64,000 nt of DNA from Burkholderia ambifaria (GTDB lineage Bacteria; Pseudomonadota; Gammaproteobacteria; Burkholderiales; Burkholderiaceae), in the NCBI RefSeq assembly GCF_001443045.1, contig NZ_LKPJ01000004.1:187292-251291 (forward strand), read 5' to 3'. The translations under genes were made by a program, and so were the position numbers. Under the pieces are notes generated by a model that ran no database searches, was not told the origin of the DNA, and worked only from the letters and a program-made list of their open reading frames with translations. Below are positions 34,746 to 44,322 of this stretch, one piece after another. Each line of letters starts with the position of its first letter. Within the stretch, counting starts at the first letter, position 1.

Positions 34746-34830
34746 GCCTCGATGATGCCTCGATGATGCCTCGATGATGCCTCGATGATGCCTCGATGAT
34801 GCCTCGATGATGCCTCGATGATGCCTTGAT
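34746..34830. repeat. 11-base tandem repeat GCCTCGATGAT in a divergent promoter region
   Basis: Seven exact, uninterrupted copies of GCCTCGATGAT run from 34746 to 34822, followed by a degenerate partial copy. The period of 11 is close to one helical turn, so identical bases face the same side. It lies between the starts of the GNAT gene and the MocR regulator gene, where copy number change would alter promoter geometry. Confidence 0.9.
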
Positions 34831-34883
34831 TGCGCCACGATCGACGCGCCATGCCCTCGACACCTCCACGCCGCGATACCCCG

Positions 34884-36356
34884 ATGACGACAACTCTTCT
34901 TTCCGGCGACGCGCCGCCGCTGCCGCTCGACGCACCGCTCGCGCGCACGGCCGGTGCGCCTTCGTTGCAGCGGCAATTGCTGCGCCGCGTGCGCGACGCG
35001 ATTCTCGGCGGCGCGATGCCGGCCGGCACGCGGCTGCCCGGCACGCGCGCGCTGGCCGAGACGCTCGGCGTGTCGCGCAACACGACGGCAGCCGTCTACG
35101 AGCAGCTCGTCGCCGAAGGCTTCCTGCAGTCCGATCGTCGCGGCACGCGCGTCGTGGGCCTGTCGCGGCCGGCGGCGCCGCGCCGGCGGGCCGCGCCGCC
35201 GGCTGTCGCGCAACGGCTCGGCCGGATTCGTCCGAGCCTGATCGGCACCCGCGAGTCGGAAGCCTTTCGGCCGGGCGTGCCCGCGCTGTCGCATTTTCCG
35301 GTCGATGCATGGCGGCACGCGATCGACCGCGCGCTGCGCCGCGCCGGCCGCGACCTGCTCGCGTATGGCGATCCGCTCGGCGAGCGCGCGCTGCGCGAGT
35401 CGATCGCGCGCCACCTGGCCGTGACGCGCGGCGTGCGCTGCGACCCCGAGCAGATCGTGATCACCGAAGGCGCGCAGGGCGCGATCGCGCTGTGCGCGCA
35501 ACTGCTGACGAATCCCGGCGATACGGTCTGGGTCGAGGAGCCCGGCTATCGCGGCGCGCGCACCGCGATGCAGGCGGCCGATCTCGACGTCGTGCCGATG
35601 CCGGTCGACGCGGAGGGGCTGCGCGCGGAGGATGCGGACTGGCGCGAGCGCACGCCCCGGCTCGTCTATACGACGCCGTCGAACCAGTTCCCGACCGGCG
35701 CGGTGCTGTCGATCTCGCGCCGGCTCGCGCTGATCGATGCCGCACGCCGGCATCGCGCCTGGATCATCGAGGACGATTACGATAGCGAATTCCGTCACAC
35801 CGGCGAGCCGATCGGCGCGTTGCACGGGCTCGCGGCCGATTCGCCGGTCGTCTATCTCGGCTCGTTCAGCAAGACGATGTTTCCGGCGCTGCGGATCGGT
35901 TTTCTGGTGCTGCCCGACGCGCTGCTGGCCGCGGTGCGGCCGGCGCTGCCGGAGATGCTGCGCGGCGGGACGCGCCACGTGCAGCTCGCGCTTGCCGATT
36001 TCATCGAGACGGGGGAGTACGGGCGGCATCTCGGGCGGATGCGCCGGTTGTATCGCGACCGGCGACGCCTGCTGCTCGCCGCGCTGGACGATGCGTTCAC
36101 CGTGCCGCATCAGGTCGAGGGCGGGCCATGCGGGCTGCATCTGGCGCTGCGGCTGCCGGCGCGCTATCGCGATCGCGCGATCGTCGAAGCGGCGCGCGAG
36201 CATGGCATCGGGCCGTTTCCGCTGTCGGGGTTTTCGATCCACGCGACGTCGGCGGCCAACGGGCTCGTGCTCGGGTTCGGCAATACGTCGGCCGATGCGT
36301 TCGCGCCGATGCTGCGGACGTTGTCGGCGATCGCGCATCGGGTCGCGAGGGATTGA
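34884..36356 (+). CDS. MocR/PdxR-type GntR regulator with aminotransferase-like domain
   Basis: The 490-residue protein has a GntR winged helix-turn-helix (about residues 25-90, with LQRQLLRRVRDAILGGAMPAGTRLPGTRALAETLGVSRNT) joined to a fold-type I aminotransferase domain. The PLP lysine is in YLGSFSKTMFPALRIGF, and EDDYDSEFRH holds the pyridine-binding Asp. Such regulators sense pyridoxal phosphate or amino compounds (PdxR, GabR, TauR). Starts at 34851 or TTG 34830 are possible, none with a good ribosome site. It is divergent from the GNAT gene, its likely target. Confidence 0.87.
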   Translation: MTTTLLSGDAPPLPLDAPLARTAGAPSLQRQLLRRVRDAILGGAMPAGTRLPGTRALAETLGVSRNTTAAVYEQLVAEGFLQSDRRGTRVVGLSRPAAPRRRAAPPAVAQRLGRIRPSLIGTRESEAFRPGVPALSHFPVDAWRHAIDRALRRAGRDLLAYGDPLGERALRESIARHLAVTRGVRCDPEQIVITEGAQGAIALCAQLLTNPGDTVWVEEPGYRGARTAMQAADLDVVPMPVDAEGLRAEDADWRERTPRLVYTTPSNQFPTGAVLSISRRLALIDAARRHRAWIIEDDYDSEFRHTGEPIGALHGLAADSPVVYLGSFSKTMFPALRIGFLVLPDALLAAVRPALPEMLRGGTRHVQLALADFIETGEYGRHLGRMRRLYRDRRRLLLAALDDAFTVPHQVEGGPCGLHLALRLPARYRDRAIVEAAREHGIGPFPLSGFSIHATSAANGLVLGFGNTSADAFAPMLRTLSAIAHRVARD

Positions 36357-36425
36357 GCTGGCGCGGCGCGCAGCCGCAAGCGGCATGCAGTCGGCGCGCC
36401 GGCCGCGGCGCGACGTGAAGGGCGC

Positions 36426-37679
36426 TTACCGCACGCGTTCCGCGCGAATGATCCGGCAGGCGGCCACGAGGCTCAATGCGAGCAGCACCGCGACATACGC
36501 GACAACCGCCCCCCACGCGCCGTGTTGCCAGAACGTGCCGCCGACCGAGCCCAGTACGCTCGACCCGACGTAGTAGGACAGCAGGTACAGCGACGCGGCG
36601 TGCCCCTTCGCCGAACCGGCAAGCTGCCCGACCCAGCCGCTCGCGACCGCATGGGCGACGAAGAAGCCGATCGTGATCAGCACGATCCCGACGATGATCG
36701 CGACGAGCGAATGCGACAGCGTCAGCGCGAGGCCGGCCGCGAACACGAGAATGCCGCTGACGAGGACGGGCGCGCGCCCGAGACGATCGGCGAGGGCGCC
36801 CGCGCTCGACGAAGACACCATCCCGAACAGGTAGGCGCCGAAGATCAGCCCGCATGCGGTCGCGCTCAGGTTGAACGGTGCGGCCATCAGACGGAACCCG
36901 GCGTAGTTGTATACGGTCACGAACGAGCCCATCACGAGGAAGCCGATCGCGAACACGAACGGAAGGCGCGTGTGTTGCAGCTGCGCGTTCCAGAGACGCA
37001 GGTGATGACGTAGCGTCAGGTCGGTACGCTTCACGAAGCGCCGCGACTGCGGCAGCAGCATCACGAATGCGATGGCCGCGACGAGATCGACGACGCCGAT
37101 CGTCAGCATCGCGGTGCGCCACGAGAAATGCTCTTCGAGCATGCTCATCCCGATCCGTCCGATCATGCCGCCGAACGCGGTGCCGCCGACATAGAGCCCC
37201 ATCGACAGGCCGAGCCCGTCGGACGCGATTTCCTCGGCAAGATAGGCCATCGCCACCGCGGGGACGCCGCCGAGCGCGAACCCTTCGAACGCGCGCCAGA
37301 TCAGCAGCAGGTGCCAGTTCGGCGAAATCGCCGCCAGTACGTTGAACAGTGCTGCCAGCGTCATCGATGCGAACATCAGCCCGCGCCGCCCGACGCGTTC
37401 GGACAGTGCGCCGGCGCACAGGATGGAGACGGCCAGCATCCCGGTCGACAGCGACAGGGACAGCGAGCTCGATGCCGCGCCGATCCGGAATTCGCGCGCG
37501 AACGCGGGCAGCAACGGCTGCACGCAGTACAGCAGCGAGAAAGTCGAAAAACCGGCCAGGAAGAGCGCCAGCGCGATGCGCTTGTAGGCCGCCGAGCGCG
37601 GCGAAACGCCGGCGGGCAGCGTATCCGGCGTGGCGTTCGGAGCGTGGGTCGCGGCGGGAGAAATCGCAGGAGAAGACAT
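36426..37679 (-). CDS. MFS transporter, YnfM/AraJ-like drug or metabolite exporter
   Basis: The 417-residue protein has twelve membrane segments. FSLLYCVQPLLPAFAREF and the first-loop motif LSERVGRRGLMF place it with YnfM-like DHA1 exporters. The substrate is unknown. The ATG at 37679 follows AAATCGCAGGAGAA read from the other side as a plausible ribosome region; an upstream Met at 37814 would overlap the divergent lysR promoter and is unlikely. It is divergent from a LysR gene 140 bases away that probably controls it. Confidence 0.85.
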   Translation of the reverse strand: MSSPAISPAATHAPNATPDTLPAGVSPRSAAYKRIALALFLAGFSTFSLLYCVQPLLPAFAREFRIGAASSSLSLSLSTGMLAVSILCAGALSERVGRRGLMFASMTLAALFNVLAAISPNWHLLLIWRAFEGFALGGVPAVAMAYLAEEIASDGLGLSMGLYVGGTAFGGMIGRIGMSMLEEHFSWRTAMLTIGVVDLVAAIAFVMLLPQSRRFVKRTDLTLRHHLRLWNAQLQHTRLPFVFAIGFLVMGSFVTVYNYAGFRLMAAPFNLSATACGLIFGAYLFGMVSSSSAGALADRLGRAPVLVSGILVFAAGLALTLSHSLVAIIVGIVLITIGFFVAHAVASGWVGQLAGSAKGHAASLYLLSYYVGSSVLGSVGGTFWQHGAWGAVVAYVAVLLALSLVAACRIIRAERVR

Positions 37680-37730
37680 GGTATGCACCCGATGTGCCAG
37701 GGAATACCCGAATTCTTGCGGATGCTCAAA

Positions 37731-37747
37731 CATATGTCCAATATATG
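37731..37747. promoter_or_regulatory. Candidate LysR operator CATAT-N7-ATATG
   Basis: Five-base arms CATAT (37731-37735) and ATATG (37743-37747) lie in the AT-rich middle of the divergent spacer between the MFS and lysR genes. This is the expected place for the regulator to bind, but the motif is short. Confidence 0.35.
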
Positions 37748-37819
37748 AAATGAACCGTAGCCATACGTTTTGCGACTGGCTCGGAAGCTCCCCCCGTCCA
37801 CTCCGAAATCGCATCGCGC

Positions 37820-38695
37820 ATGGAACTCCGGCATCTCCGATACTTTCTGGCCGTGGCCACCACGTCGAACTTCACGAAGGCCGCGGAAACGCTCGGCATG
37901 GGCCAGCCGCCGCTGAGCCAGCAGATCAAGGCGCTCGAGAGCGAACTCGGCGTGGAACTGTTCAAGCGCACCGCACGCGGCGCCGAATTGACGGTGGCCG
38001 GCGAGGTGTTCGCCGAAGAGGCGCGGCGCGTGCTCGACGACGCGGAGCGCGCGGCACGGGCGGCAAAACGGGCCGCACGCGGGGAGATCGGGCAGCTTCG
38101 CGTCGGCTTTACCGGCACGGCGGCCTTCAATTCGAAAGTGGCCGACCTGATTCGCCGTTTTCGCGAGGCGTTTCCGGATACGGAGCTGACGTTGCAGGAG
38201 GCGACCTCCGGCGTGCTGCTCGAGGCGCTGGCGGCCGGGCGGCTCGATGTCGCGATCGTGCGTCCGGAGCGGCGTATCGCGGACTCGTTGCGGGCGGCGG
38301 ATTGGGACGAGGAGCCGATGTTCGTCGCGATGCCGGTTGCGCATCGGCTCGCGCGGCGGCGCCGGATCGATCTGGCGGAACTGGCCGACGAGGCGTTCGT
38401 GCAGGTGCCGCGCGAAGCGGGCAGCGCGCTGTTCGACGACATCGTCGCCGCGTGCAATGCCGCCGGGTTTCAGCCGCGTATGGCGCAGCCCGCGCCGCAA
38501 ATCTCATCGGCAGTAACGCTCGTCGCGGCCGGGCTCGGCGTGTCGATCGTGCCCAGCGCGATCACGCAGGTACAGGTCGCGGGCGTCGTGTATCGGCCGG
38601 TCGCGGGCAACGCGCTGCGGGCGCGGCTTGCGATTGCGTCGCGGCGCGATGATCCGTCGGCGGTGGTGCGGAATTTTCTGGCGTTGGCCTGGTAG
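37820..38695 (+). CDS. LysR-family transcriptional regulator
   Basis: The 291-residue protein has the LysR DNA-binding domain (MELRHLRYFLAVATTSNFTKAAETL and PPLSQQIKALE) and a co-inducer domain to the C-terminus. The N-terminus is like those of AlsR/CatR-type regulators that act on divergent transporter or catabolic genes. It starts 140 bases from the MFS gene, which it presumably controls. Confidence 0.9.
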   Translation: MELRHLRYFLAVATTSNFTKAAETLGMGQPPLSQQIKALESELGVELFKRTARGAELTVAGEVFAEEARRVLDDAERAARAAKRAARGEIGQLRVGFTGTAAFNSKVADLIRRFREAFPDTELTLQEATSGVLLEALAAGRLDVAIVRPERRIADSLRAADWDEEPMFVAMPVAHRLARRRRIDLAELADEAFVQVPREAGSALFDDIVAACNAAGFQPRMAQPAPQISSAVTLVAAGLGVSIVPSAITQVQVAGVVYRPVAGNALRARLAIASRRDDPSAVVRNFLALAW

Positions 38696-38955
38696 CGCGG
38701 GACGGCGGGGCGGGACACATCGCGTCTGCGCGCATCGCCTGCAATCCGCGGTGAATATTCCGATTGACGAACCGCGGACTTTGTCCGGAACGAATCCTGT
38801 CGCGGTTCCGCCGCTGCGCGACCGGCCGGCATGCGGGTTTCGATTCGTATGTTCTCGAGGCGGCGTGGACTATAAATGGAGGCGTGTACCGGTGCTTGTC
38901 GGGCGTCCGCGCGTCTCGCGCGGATCGGCGCCGCGACTGCCGGGGGAGGTGCACC

Positions 38956-40551
38956 GTGGTTCGCCAGACGCTTGCTCGCGCCGTGCTTCGCACCGCGTTG
39001 ATCGGGGGCGTATTTGCCTTTTCTGCGCCGCCGCCAGCCGTTGCCGGGACGCTCGCGCCGCCCGCCACACCGCCTGTCATGAAGAGCCGGCCCGCCGCAC
39101 CGCCTTACTCGACGCCGACCGACTTTCCCGCGATCGTCGACCGCTACGGCCGGGCGGTCGTGACCATCATGACCGCCGCGCCCGACCAGCAGGCTGGCGG
39201 CCCGTCCTTCGCGATCCTCGATCCGGACGATCCGCTCGCCGCGTTCTTCCGCCGCGGCGCGCCGCTGCCGCCCATGCCCACGCAAGGCCCGCAAGCGCCG
39301 GCGCCCGATACGTCGCCGCGCGCGATCGCGGGCAGCGGCTCGGGCTTCATCGTCAGCGCCGACGGGTTGATCCTGACGTCCGCGCATGTCGTTGCCGACG
39401 CGACCGACGTCACGGTGCGACTGGCCGATCGTCGTGACCTGAAGGCGACGGTGCTGGCCGTCGATCCGCAGAGCGACGTCGCCGTGCTGCATGTCGACGC
39501 GACGAAGCTGCCGGTCGTGCGCATCGGCGATTCGGCGCGGGTGCGCGCCGGCGAACCGGTGATGACGATCGGCGCGCCCGACGGCTCGGGCAACACGGTC
39601 ACGGCAGGCATTGTCAGCGCGACGTCGCATGCGCTGCCGGACGGCAGCCCGTTTCCGTTCTTCCAGACCGACATCGCGGTCAATCCCGACAATTCGGGCG
39701 GCCCCGTGTTCAACCGCGCGGGCGACGTGATCGGCATCGCGGTGCAGGTCTATACCGGCGCCGACCGCTACGCGAGCATGACCTTCGCGATTCCGATCGC
39801 GCTTGCCGTGAAGGTGCGTGCGCAGGTGCAGGCGCAGATGCGGGCCAACGCGCAGGCACAGGCGCAGGCACAGGACCAGCGCGCATCGTCCGGCAATGTG
39901 CTGGGCGTCGACGTGCAGGATGTCGGTGCCGGGCTGGCCGCCGCGTTCGGCCTGCCGCGTCCGGCCGGCGCGCTCGTCAACGGCGTCGATCCCGGGTCGC
40001 CGGCTGCCGCGGCCGGCGTGAAGCCCGGCGACGTGATCGTGCAGTTCGGCGGCAAGCCGATCGGCCGGTCGGCCGAGCTGAACGACCTGGCTACCGCGTT
40101 GCCGCCCGGCGGGAAGGCGCCGCTGCGGCTGATCCGCAACCGCACGCCGATGATGCTGACGGTCACGGGGGCGGGCGCGGGGAGCGGCGACGCGATCGAC
40201 AACGCGACCGCGGCCGGCAGTGCGGGCACGGTCGGTGCCGCCGGTGCCGCCGGCGTGGCGATGGCTGCCGCACGGCCGGCTGACGGCGGCGATCGGCTCG
40301 GGCTGGCGATGCATCCGCTGAGCGACGCCGAACGTCGTTCGACGGGGCTCGCGGTCGGAATGATGGTGGATGCGGTATATGGGCCAGCCGCGCGCGCGGG
40401 CATCCGGCCGGGTGATGTCGTGCTCGAACTCAACGACACGCTGCTCGAAACGCCGGACGACGTGCAGGCGCTCGAAGCGCGCGGCGGCGTGATCGCCGTG
40501 CTGATCCAGCGCGACAACGCGCGCAAGTTCGTGTCGGTGCGTGCGCGGTAG
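38956..40551 (+). CDS. Do-like (S1C) periplasmic serine protease with two PDZ domains
   Basis: The 531-residue protein starts at a GTG with GGGGGAGG six bases upstream and has a signal peptide (LRTALIGGVFAFSAPPPAVAG). The trypsin-like domain has His in LTSAHVV, Asp in DVAVLHVDA and Ser in NPDNSGGP; DegP has Gly where Asp precedes Asn here. Two PDZ domains follow (about 310-400 and 435-530). Between protease and PDZ1 lies a Gln/Ala run (QVQAQMRANAQAQAQAQDQ), and between the PDZ domains an Ala/Gly-rich linker. DegP/MucD relatives degrade misfolded periplasmic proteins. It stands alone. Confidence 0.88.
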   Translation: MVRQTLARAVLRTALIGGVFAFSAPPPAVAGTLAPPATPPVMKSRPAAPPYSTPTDFPAIVDRYGRAVVTIMTAAPDQQAGGPSFAILDPDDPLAAFFRRGAPLPPMPTQGPQAPAPDTSPRAIAGSGSGFIVSADGLILTSAHVVADATDVTVRLADRRDLKATVLAVDPQSDVAVLHVDATKLPVVRIGDSARVRAGEPVMTIGAPDGSGNTVTAGIVSATSHALPDGSPFPFFQTDIAVNPDNSGGPVFNRAGDVIGIAVQVYTGADRYASMTFAIPIALAVKVRAQVQAQMRANAQAQAQAQDQRASSGNVLGVDVQDVGAGLAAAFGLPRPAGALVNGVDPGSPAAAAGVKPGDVIVQFGGKPIGRSAELNDLATALPPGGKAPLRLIRNRTPMMLTVTGAGAGSGDAIDNATAAGSAGTVGAAGAAGVAMAAARPADGGDRLGLAMHPLSDAERRSTGLAVGMMVDAVYGPAARAGIRPGDVVLELNDTLLETPDDVQALEARGGVIAVLIQRDNARKFVSVRAR

Positions 40552-40596
40552 GGCGTTGACGGCCTTGCCGTCGTGCGTCTTGTGCGCATACAGGAA

Positions 40597-40619
40597 CGCC
40601 CCCGAACCATTCGGGGGCG
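40597..40619. terminator. Hairpin between convergent genes
   Basis: Perfect arms CGCCCCCGAA (40597-40606) and TTCGGGGGCG (40610-40619) enclose a three-base loop CCA. The hairpin lies between the protease stop and the convergent FAH-family gene. No T tract follows on either side. Confidence 0.55.
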
Positions 40620-40671
40620 AGCATGGGGCAAAGGTCGGTATTACGGTCCGGCTCGACGCGGGCGCAAGCCC

Positions 40672-41370
<699 letters not shown>

Positions 41371-41499
41371 CGGATGGCCTCGTTCGATGGAAAGACGGAT
41401 GCCGCCGCCCGCGCAGTGCACCGCGGGCCGGCATGCATGGAACGATACCCGACGCATGCGCGCCCGGATGCGACGCAACTGCGCTTTAACCGGACAAAA

Positions 41500-42441
41500 C
41501 TACGCGTCGCCGGCCGCCGGCACTTCGTCGGCGGCCGGCAGCGCGGCGTTCGCGTCCCGGTACGCTTTCGGCGACACGCCGACCCGTGCGCGGAAGCGCC
41601 GCGCGAAATACCCTTCGTCGCGGAAGCCGACCGAGCGCGCGATGTCCGCGATGCGCCGGCTCGTATGCGCGAGCAGCGACTGCGCGAGCGCGATCCGGCG
41701 CTCGGTCACGAGATCGGTGAAGGTGCTGCCGGTTTCCTTGCGCACCAGGTGCGCGAGGTAGTTCGGCGACAGGAACGCGGCCTCGGCGGTGGCCGCGAGC
41801 GTCAGGTCCTCGCGGGTCAGGTTCGCACGCACGTGGCGCAGCACGCGCGCGAGCGCGTCGCGCCGGCCCGCGCGCTGGGCGCCGCGCTGCGCGAGCTTGT
41901 CGAGCGCGCCCGCGTACTGCGTGCAGACGAGTCCGATCAGCTGCAGCAGGTAGCCGCGCAGCAGCGTGGTCGAGCCGAAGGTGCGCACGCGGTCGGCATC
42001 GAGCATGCACAGCGCGAGACGGCGCGCCTCGTCGAATGCGTCGCCGGTCAGGATGAAGTCGAGATGTTCCTGGAAGCGGAACGGCGTCAACTCGGGAAAG
42101 CGGTGCGCGGGGACGTCCTCGAGATCGAGCGGATCGACGTCGAGATCGGCGCGCAGGAACGCCTGGCTGAAGTTGATCACGATGAAGTGCGCGCCTTCCG
42201 GATGCGGAATCAGGTGCTCGCGGTGCGGCAGCACGAACGCGAGCGCGCCGCGCGGAAACGGCCGCGTGACGCCGCCGATCCGCTGCTCGGTGTCGCCGCC
42301 GAGGTTGAACTGGATCTGGAAATACGCGTGCCGGTGCGGCTCGGTGATCGCCTGGCGCGACGCCTGGTCGCGGACGTAGAAATCGAGCCGGTCGCTGCGT
42401 TCGGGCATCCCGTACAGGCGCGGCGGGGCGGTGGAGGGCAT
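41500..42441 (-). CDS. AraC-family transcriptional regulator
   Basis: The 313-residue protein has an N-terminal cupin-like sensor domain (EPHRHAYFQIQFNLGG) and a C-terminal AraC DNA-binding domain with two helix-turn-helices (LTLAATAEAAFLSPNYLAHLVRKETG, and RIADIARSVGFRDEGYFARRFRARVGVSPKAYR). It probably activates the downstream FAH-family gene or the unlinked pathway genes; the effector is not predictable. Confidence 0.9.
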   Translation of the reverse strand: MPSTAPPRLYGMPERSDRLDFYVRDQASRQAITEPHRHAYFQIQFNLGGDTEQRIGGVTRPFPRGALAFVLPHREHLIPHPEGAHFIVINFSQAFLRADLDVDPLDLEDVPAHRFPELTPFRFQEHLDFILTGDAFDEARRLALCMLDADRVRTFGSTTLLRGYLLQLIGLVCTQYAGALDKLAQRGAQRAGRRDALARVLRHVRANLTREDLTLAATAEAAFLSPNYLAHLVRKETGSTFTDLVTERRIALAQSLLAHTSRRIADIARSVGFRDEGYFARRFRARVGVSPKAYRDANAALPAADEVPAAGDA

Positions 42442-42523
42442 GAAGGATTCTGCTGTTCGTGACGCGGTTGAGCCGCGATGGTACAGCGAACCGGGCGCGG
42501 CCGGAATCCGCGGGGTGCGCGGG

Positions 42524-43123
42524 TCAGCCCGCCACCAGCGGCGCGACGCGCCGCCTCAGTTCAGGCACGACCTCGGCGTCGAACCACGGATGATGTTTGA
42601 ACCACGCCTGGTTGCGCGGCGACGGATGCGGCAGCGGCAGCACGTCGGGGCCATAGTCGCGCCACGCCTGCACGGTGTCGGTCAGCGTGGCCTTGCGCGT
42701 GTCGCGCAGGAAATGCCGCTGCGCGTACTGGCCGATCAGCAGCGTCAGCCGGATCGACGGCAGTTCGGCGAGCAACCGGTCGATCCACAGTCGCGCGCAT
42801 TCGGGGCGCGGCGGGTTGTCGCCGCTCGCGCCGCGGCCCGGGTAGCAGAAACCCATCGGCACGATCGCGAAGCGCGTCTCGTCGTAGAAGGTGTCGGCGT
42901 CGACGCCCAGCCAGTCGCGCAGCCGCTTGCCGCTTGCATCGTCCCACGGGATCCCGCTCGCATGGACGCGGGCGCCGGGCGCCTGTCCGACGATCAGGAT
43001 ACGGGCATCGCGATGGGCGCGCACGACCGGGCGCGGGCCGAGCGGCAGGTCGGCTTCGCAGGCGCGGCACGCGCGGATTTCGGTGAGCAGCACGTCGAGC
43101 GGCGTGCGCGTTCGTTTCGGCAT
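42524..43123 (-). CDS. Uracil-DNA glycosylase-superfamily protein
   Basis: The 199-residue protein has the UDG-superfamily outline: ILIVGQAPGARVHASGIPWDD corresponds to motif 1, and HPSPRNQAWFKHHPWF near residue 170 to the HPSP motif 2. An N-terminal C-x2-C (CRAC near residue 20) occurs. The usual annotation is uracil-DNA glycosylase family protein; activity on uracil is not proven for this group. The start at 43123 gives the standard MPKRTRTPLDVLL beginning. Confidence 0.8.
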   Translation of the reverse strand: MPKRTRTPLDVLLTEIRACRACEADLPLGPRPVVRAHRDARILIVGQAPGARVHASGIPWDDASGKRLRDWLGVDADTFYDETRFAIVPMGFCYPGRGASGDNPPRPECARLWIDRLLAELPSIRLTLLIGQYAQRHFLRDTRKATLTDTVQAWRDYGPDVLPLPHPSPRNQAWFKHHPWFDAEVVPELRRRVAPLVAG

Positions 43124-43269
43124 CGATTCTGGACGGGGACGGAACTGGCGGCACGGACAAGAAAGCGTCCGAGCAGCGCGGAGGCCGGTGCGGACCGGCA
43201 CATCGCGTCAGGTGTTGCGCGGTGCGTCAGCCCTGCGGCCCCGTGGTGCCGGTATCCCGTGTATCGGGA

Positions 43270-44322
43270 TCACCGGTCCGCTGAACCGCCTTCGGCGACC
43301 GCAGCATCATACAACGCCGTCTGCGCGATCGCCGCGGCGATCCCCGCGTCGTCGTGCGCGCCGTCGAGCATGCCCCAGCGCCGGTATTGCGACAGGAACC
43401 ACTGGCCGTCGCGCGGATCCGGCCGGTTCACGGTGCCGCCGTCGTGGAAGCGGATTGGCAGCGGCGGCTGCGCAAACGGCCCCGCGCCGTAGTCGCCGAG
43501 CAGGCGCGGCGCGATCAGACGGGCCGGCACGCCGAGTGCATCGGGCGACGCGAGCCAGCCGGCTGCGTCGCGACGGTGCGCGGCGCTGTCGAGCCACGCG
43601 CACGCATCGACGAGCGTGCGGATCAGCGCCCGCGCGGTGGCCGGATAGAGCGCGACGAAATCGCGCCGGGTCGCGAGCACCTTCTCCGGATGATCGGGCC
43701 AGATCTCGCTCGTGACGGCGACGGTCCGGCCCGCGCCGCAGGCGTCGGCCACCGCGTGCCACGGCTCGCCCGCGCAGAAGCCGTCGAGCTCGCCGCTCGC
43801 GAGCGCCGCGACCATCTCGGGCGGCGGGATCACGACGCTGCGCACGTCGCGCAGCGGGTCGACGCCGTGCGACGCGAGCCAGTAGTTCAGCCACATCGCA
43901 TGCGTGCCGGTCGGGAAGGTCTGCGCGAGCAGCGGCTTGCGGCCGAGCGTGGCGAGCGCTGCACGCACGTCGCCGCTTGCGCGGTACGCGTCGGCGAGGC
44001 CACGGGCGAACGTGATCGCCTGGCCGTTGCGGTTCAGCACCATCAGCGCGGCCATGTCGGCCTGCGGGCCGCCGATGCCGAGCTGCAGCCCGCATACGAG
44101 CCCGTACAGCGCATGCGCGGCGTCGAGTTCGCCGGTCAGCAGCTTGTCGCGTACGGCGGCCCACGACGGCTGGCGGCTCAGCTCCAGCGTCAGGCCGTGG
44201 CGCGCACCGAGATTCAGCTTATGCGCGACGATCAGCGGGGCAGCGTCGCTCAATGCGACGAACCCGAGGTGAAGATGCGCGCGTTCCGGCGCGGCGGGAG
44301 GAGAAGTGTTCATGGTGGTCAT
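43270..44322 (-). CDS. nasS: NasS-type nitrate/nitrite sensor (NrtA-like, cytoplasmic)
   Basis: The 350-residue protein resembles the NrtA/CmpA solute-binding proteins (LGFVALSDAAPLIVAHKLNLG, TFPTGTHAMWLNYWLASHG, GYRWHAV-like CAGEPWHAVAD). It has no signal peptide, so it stays in the cytoplasm, as NasS does. In Azotobacter, Pseudomonas and Paracoccus NasS holds NasT inactive and lets it go when nitrate or nitrite binds. Its start overlaps the nasT stop by four bases on the same transcript, nasT being first, as expected for a stoichiometric pair. Confidence 0.87.
   Translation of the reverse strand: MTTMNTSPPAAPERAHLHLGFVALSDAAPLIVAHKLNLGARHGLTLELSRQPSWAAVRDKLLTGELDAAHALYGLVCGLQLGIGGPQADMAALMVLNRNGQAITFARGLADAYRASGDVRAALATLGRKPLLAQTFPTGTHAMWLNYWLASHGVDPLRDVRSVVIPPPEMVAALASGELDGFCAGEPWHAVADACGAGRTVAVTSEIWPDHPEKVLATRRDFVALYPATARALIRTLVDACAWLDSAAHRRDAAGWLASPDALGVPARLIAPRLLGDYGAGPFAQPPLPIRFHDGGTVNRPDPRDGQWFLSQYRRWGMLDGAHDDAGIAAAIAQTALYDAAVAEGGSADR

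Noticed and set aside
34746..34830. Possible CRISPR-like array
   Set aside because: The 11-base units are contiguous, with no spacers, and no cas genes are present.
34620..36386. Fusion of the GNAT protein with a long N-terminal extension
   Set aside because: The minus-strand frame continues open through the repeat and the MocR gene, but that part is Arg-rich, antisense to a certain gene and contains translated copies of the 11-base repeat.
37680..37814. Longer N-terminus of the YnfM-like transporter
   Set aside because: Residues before the Met at 37679 do not resemble the family and would cover the divergent promoter region.
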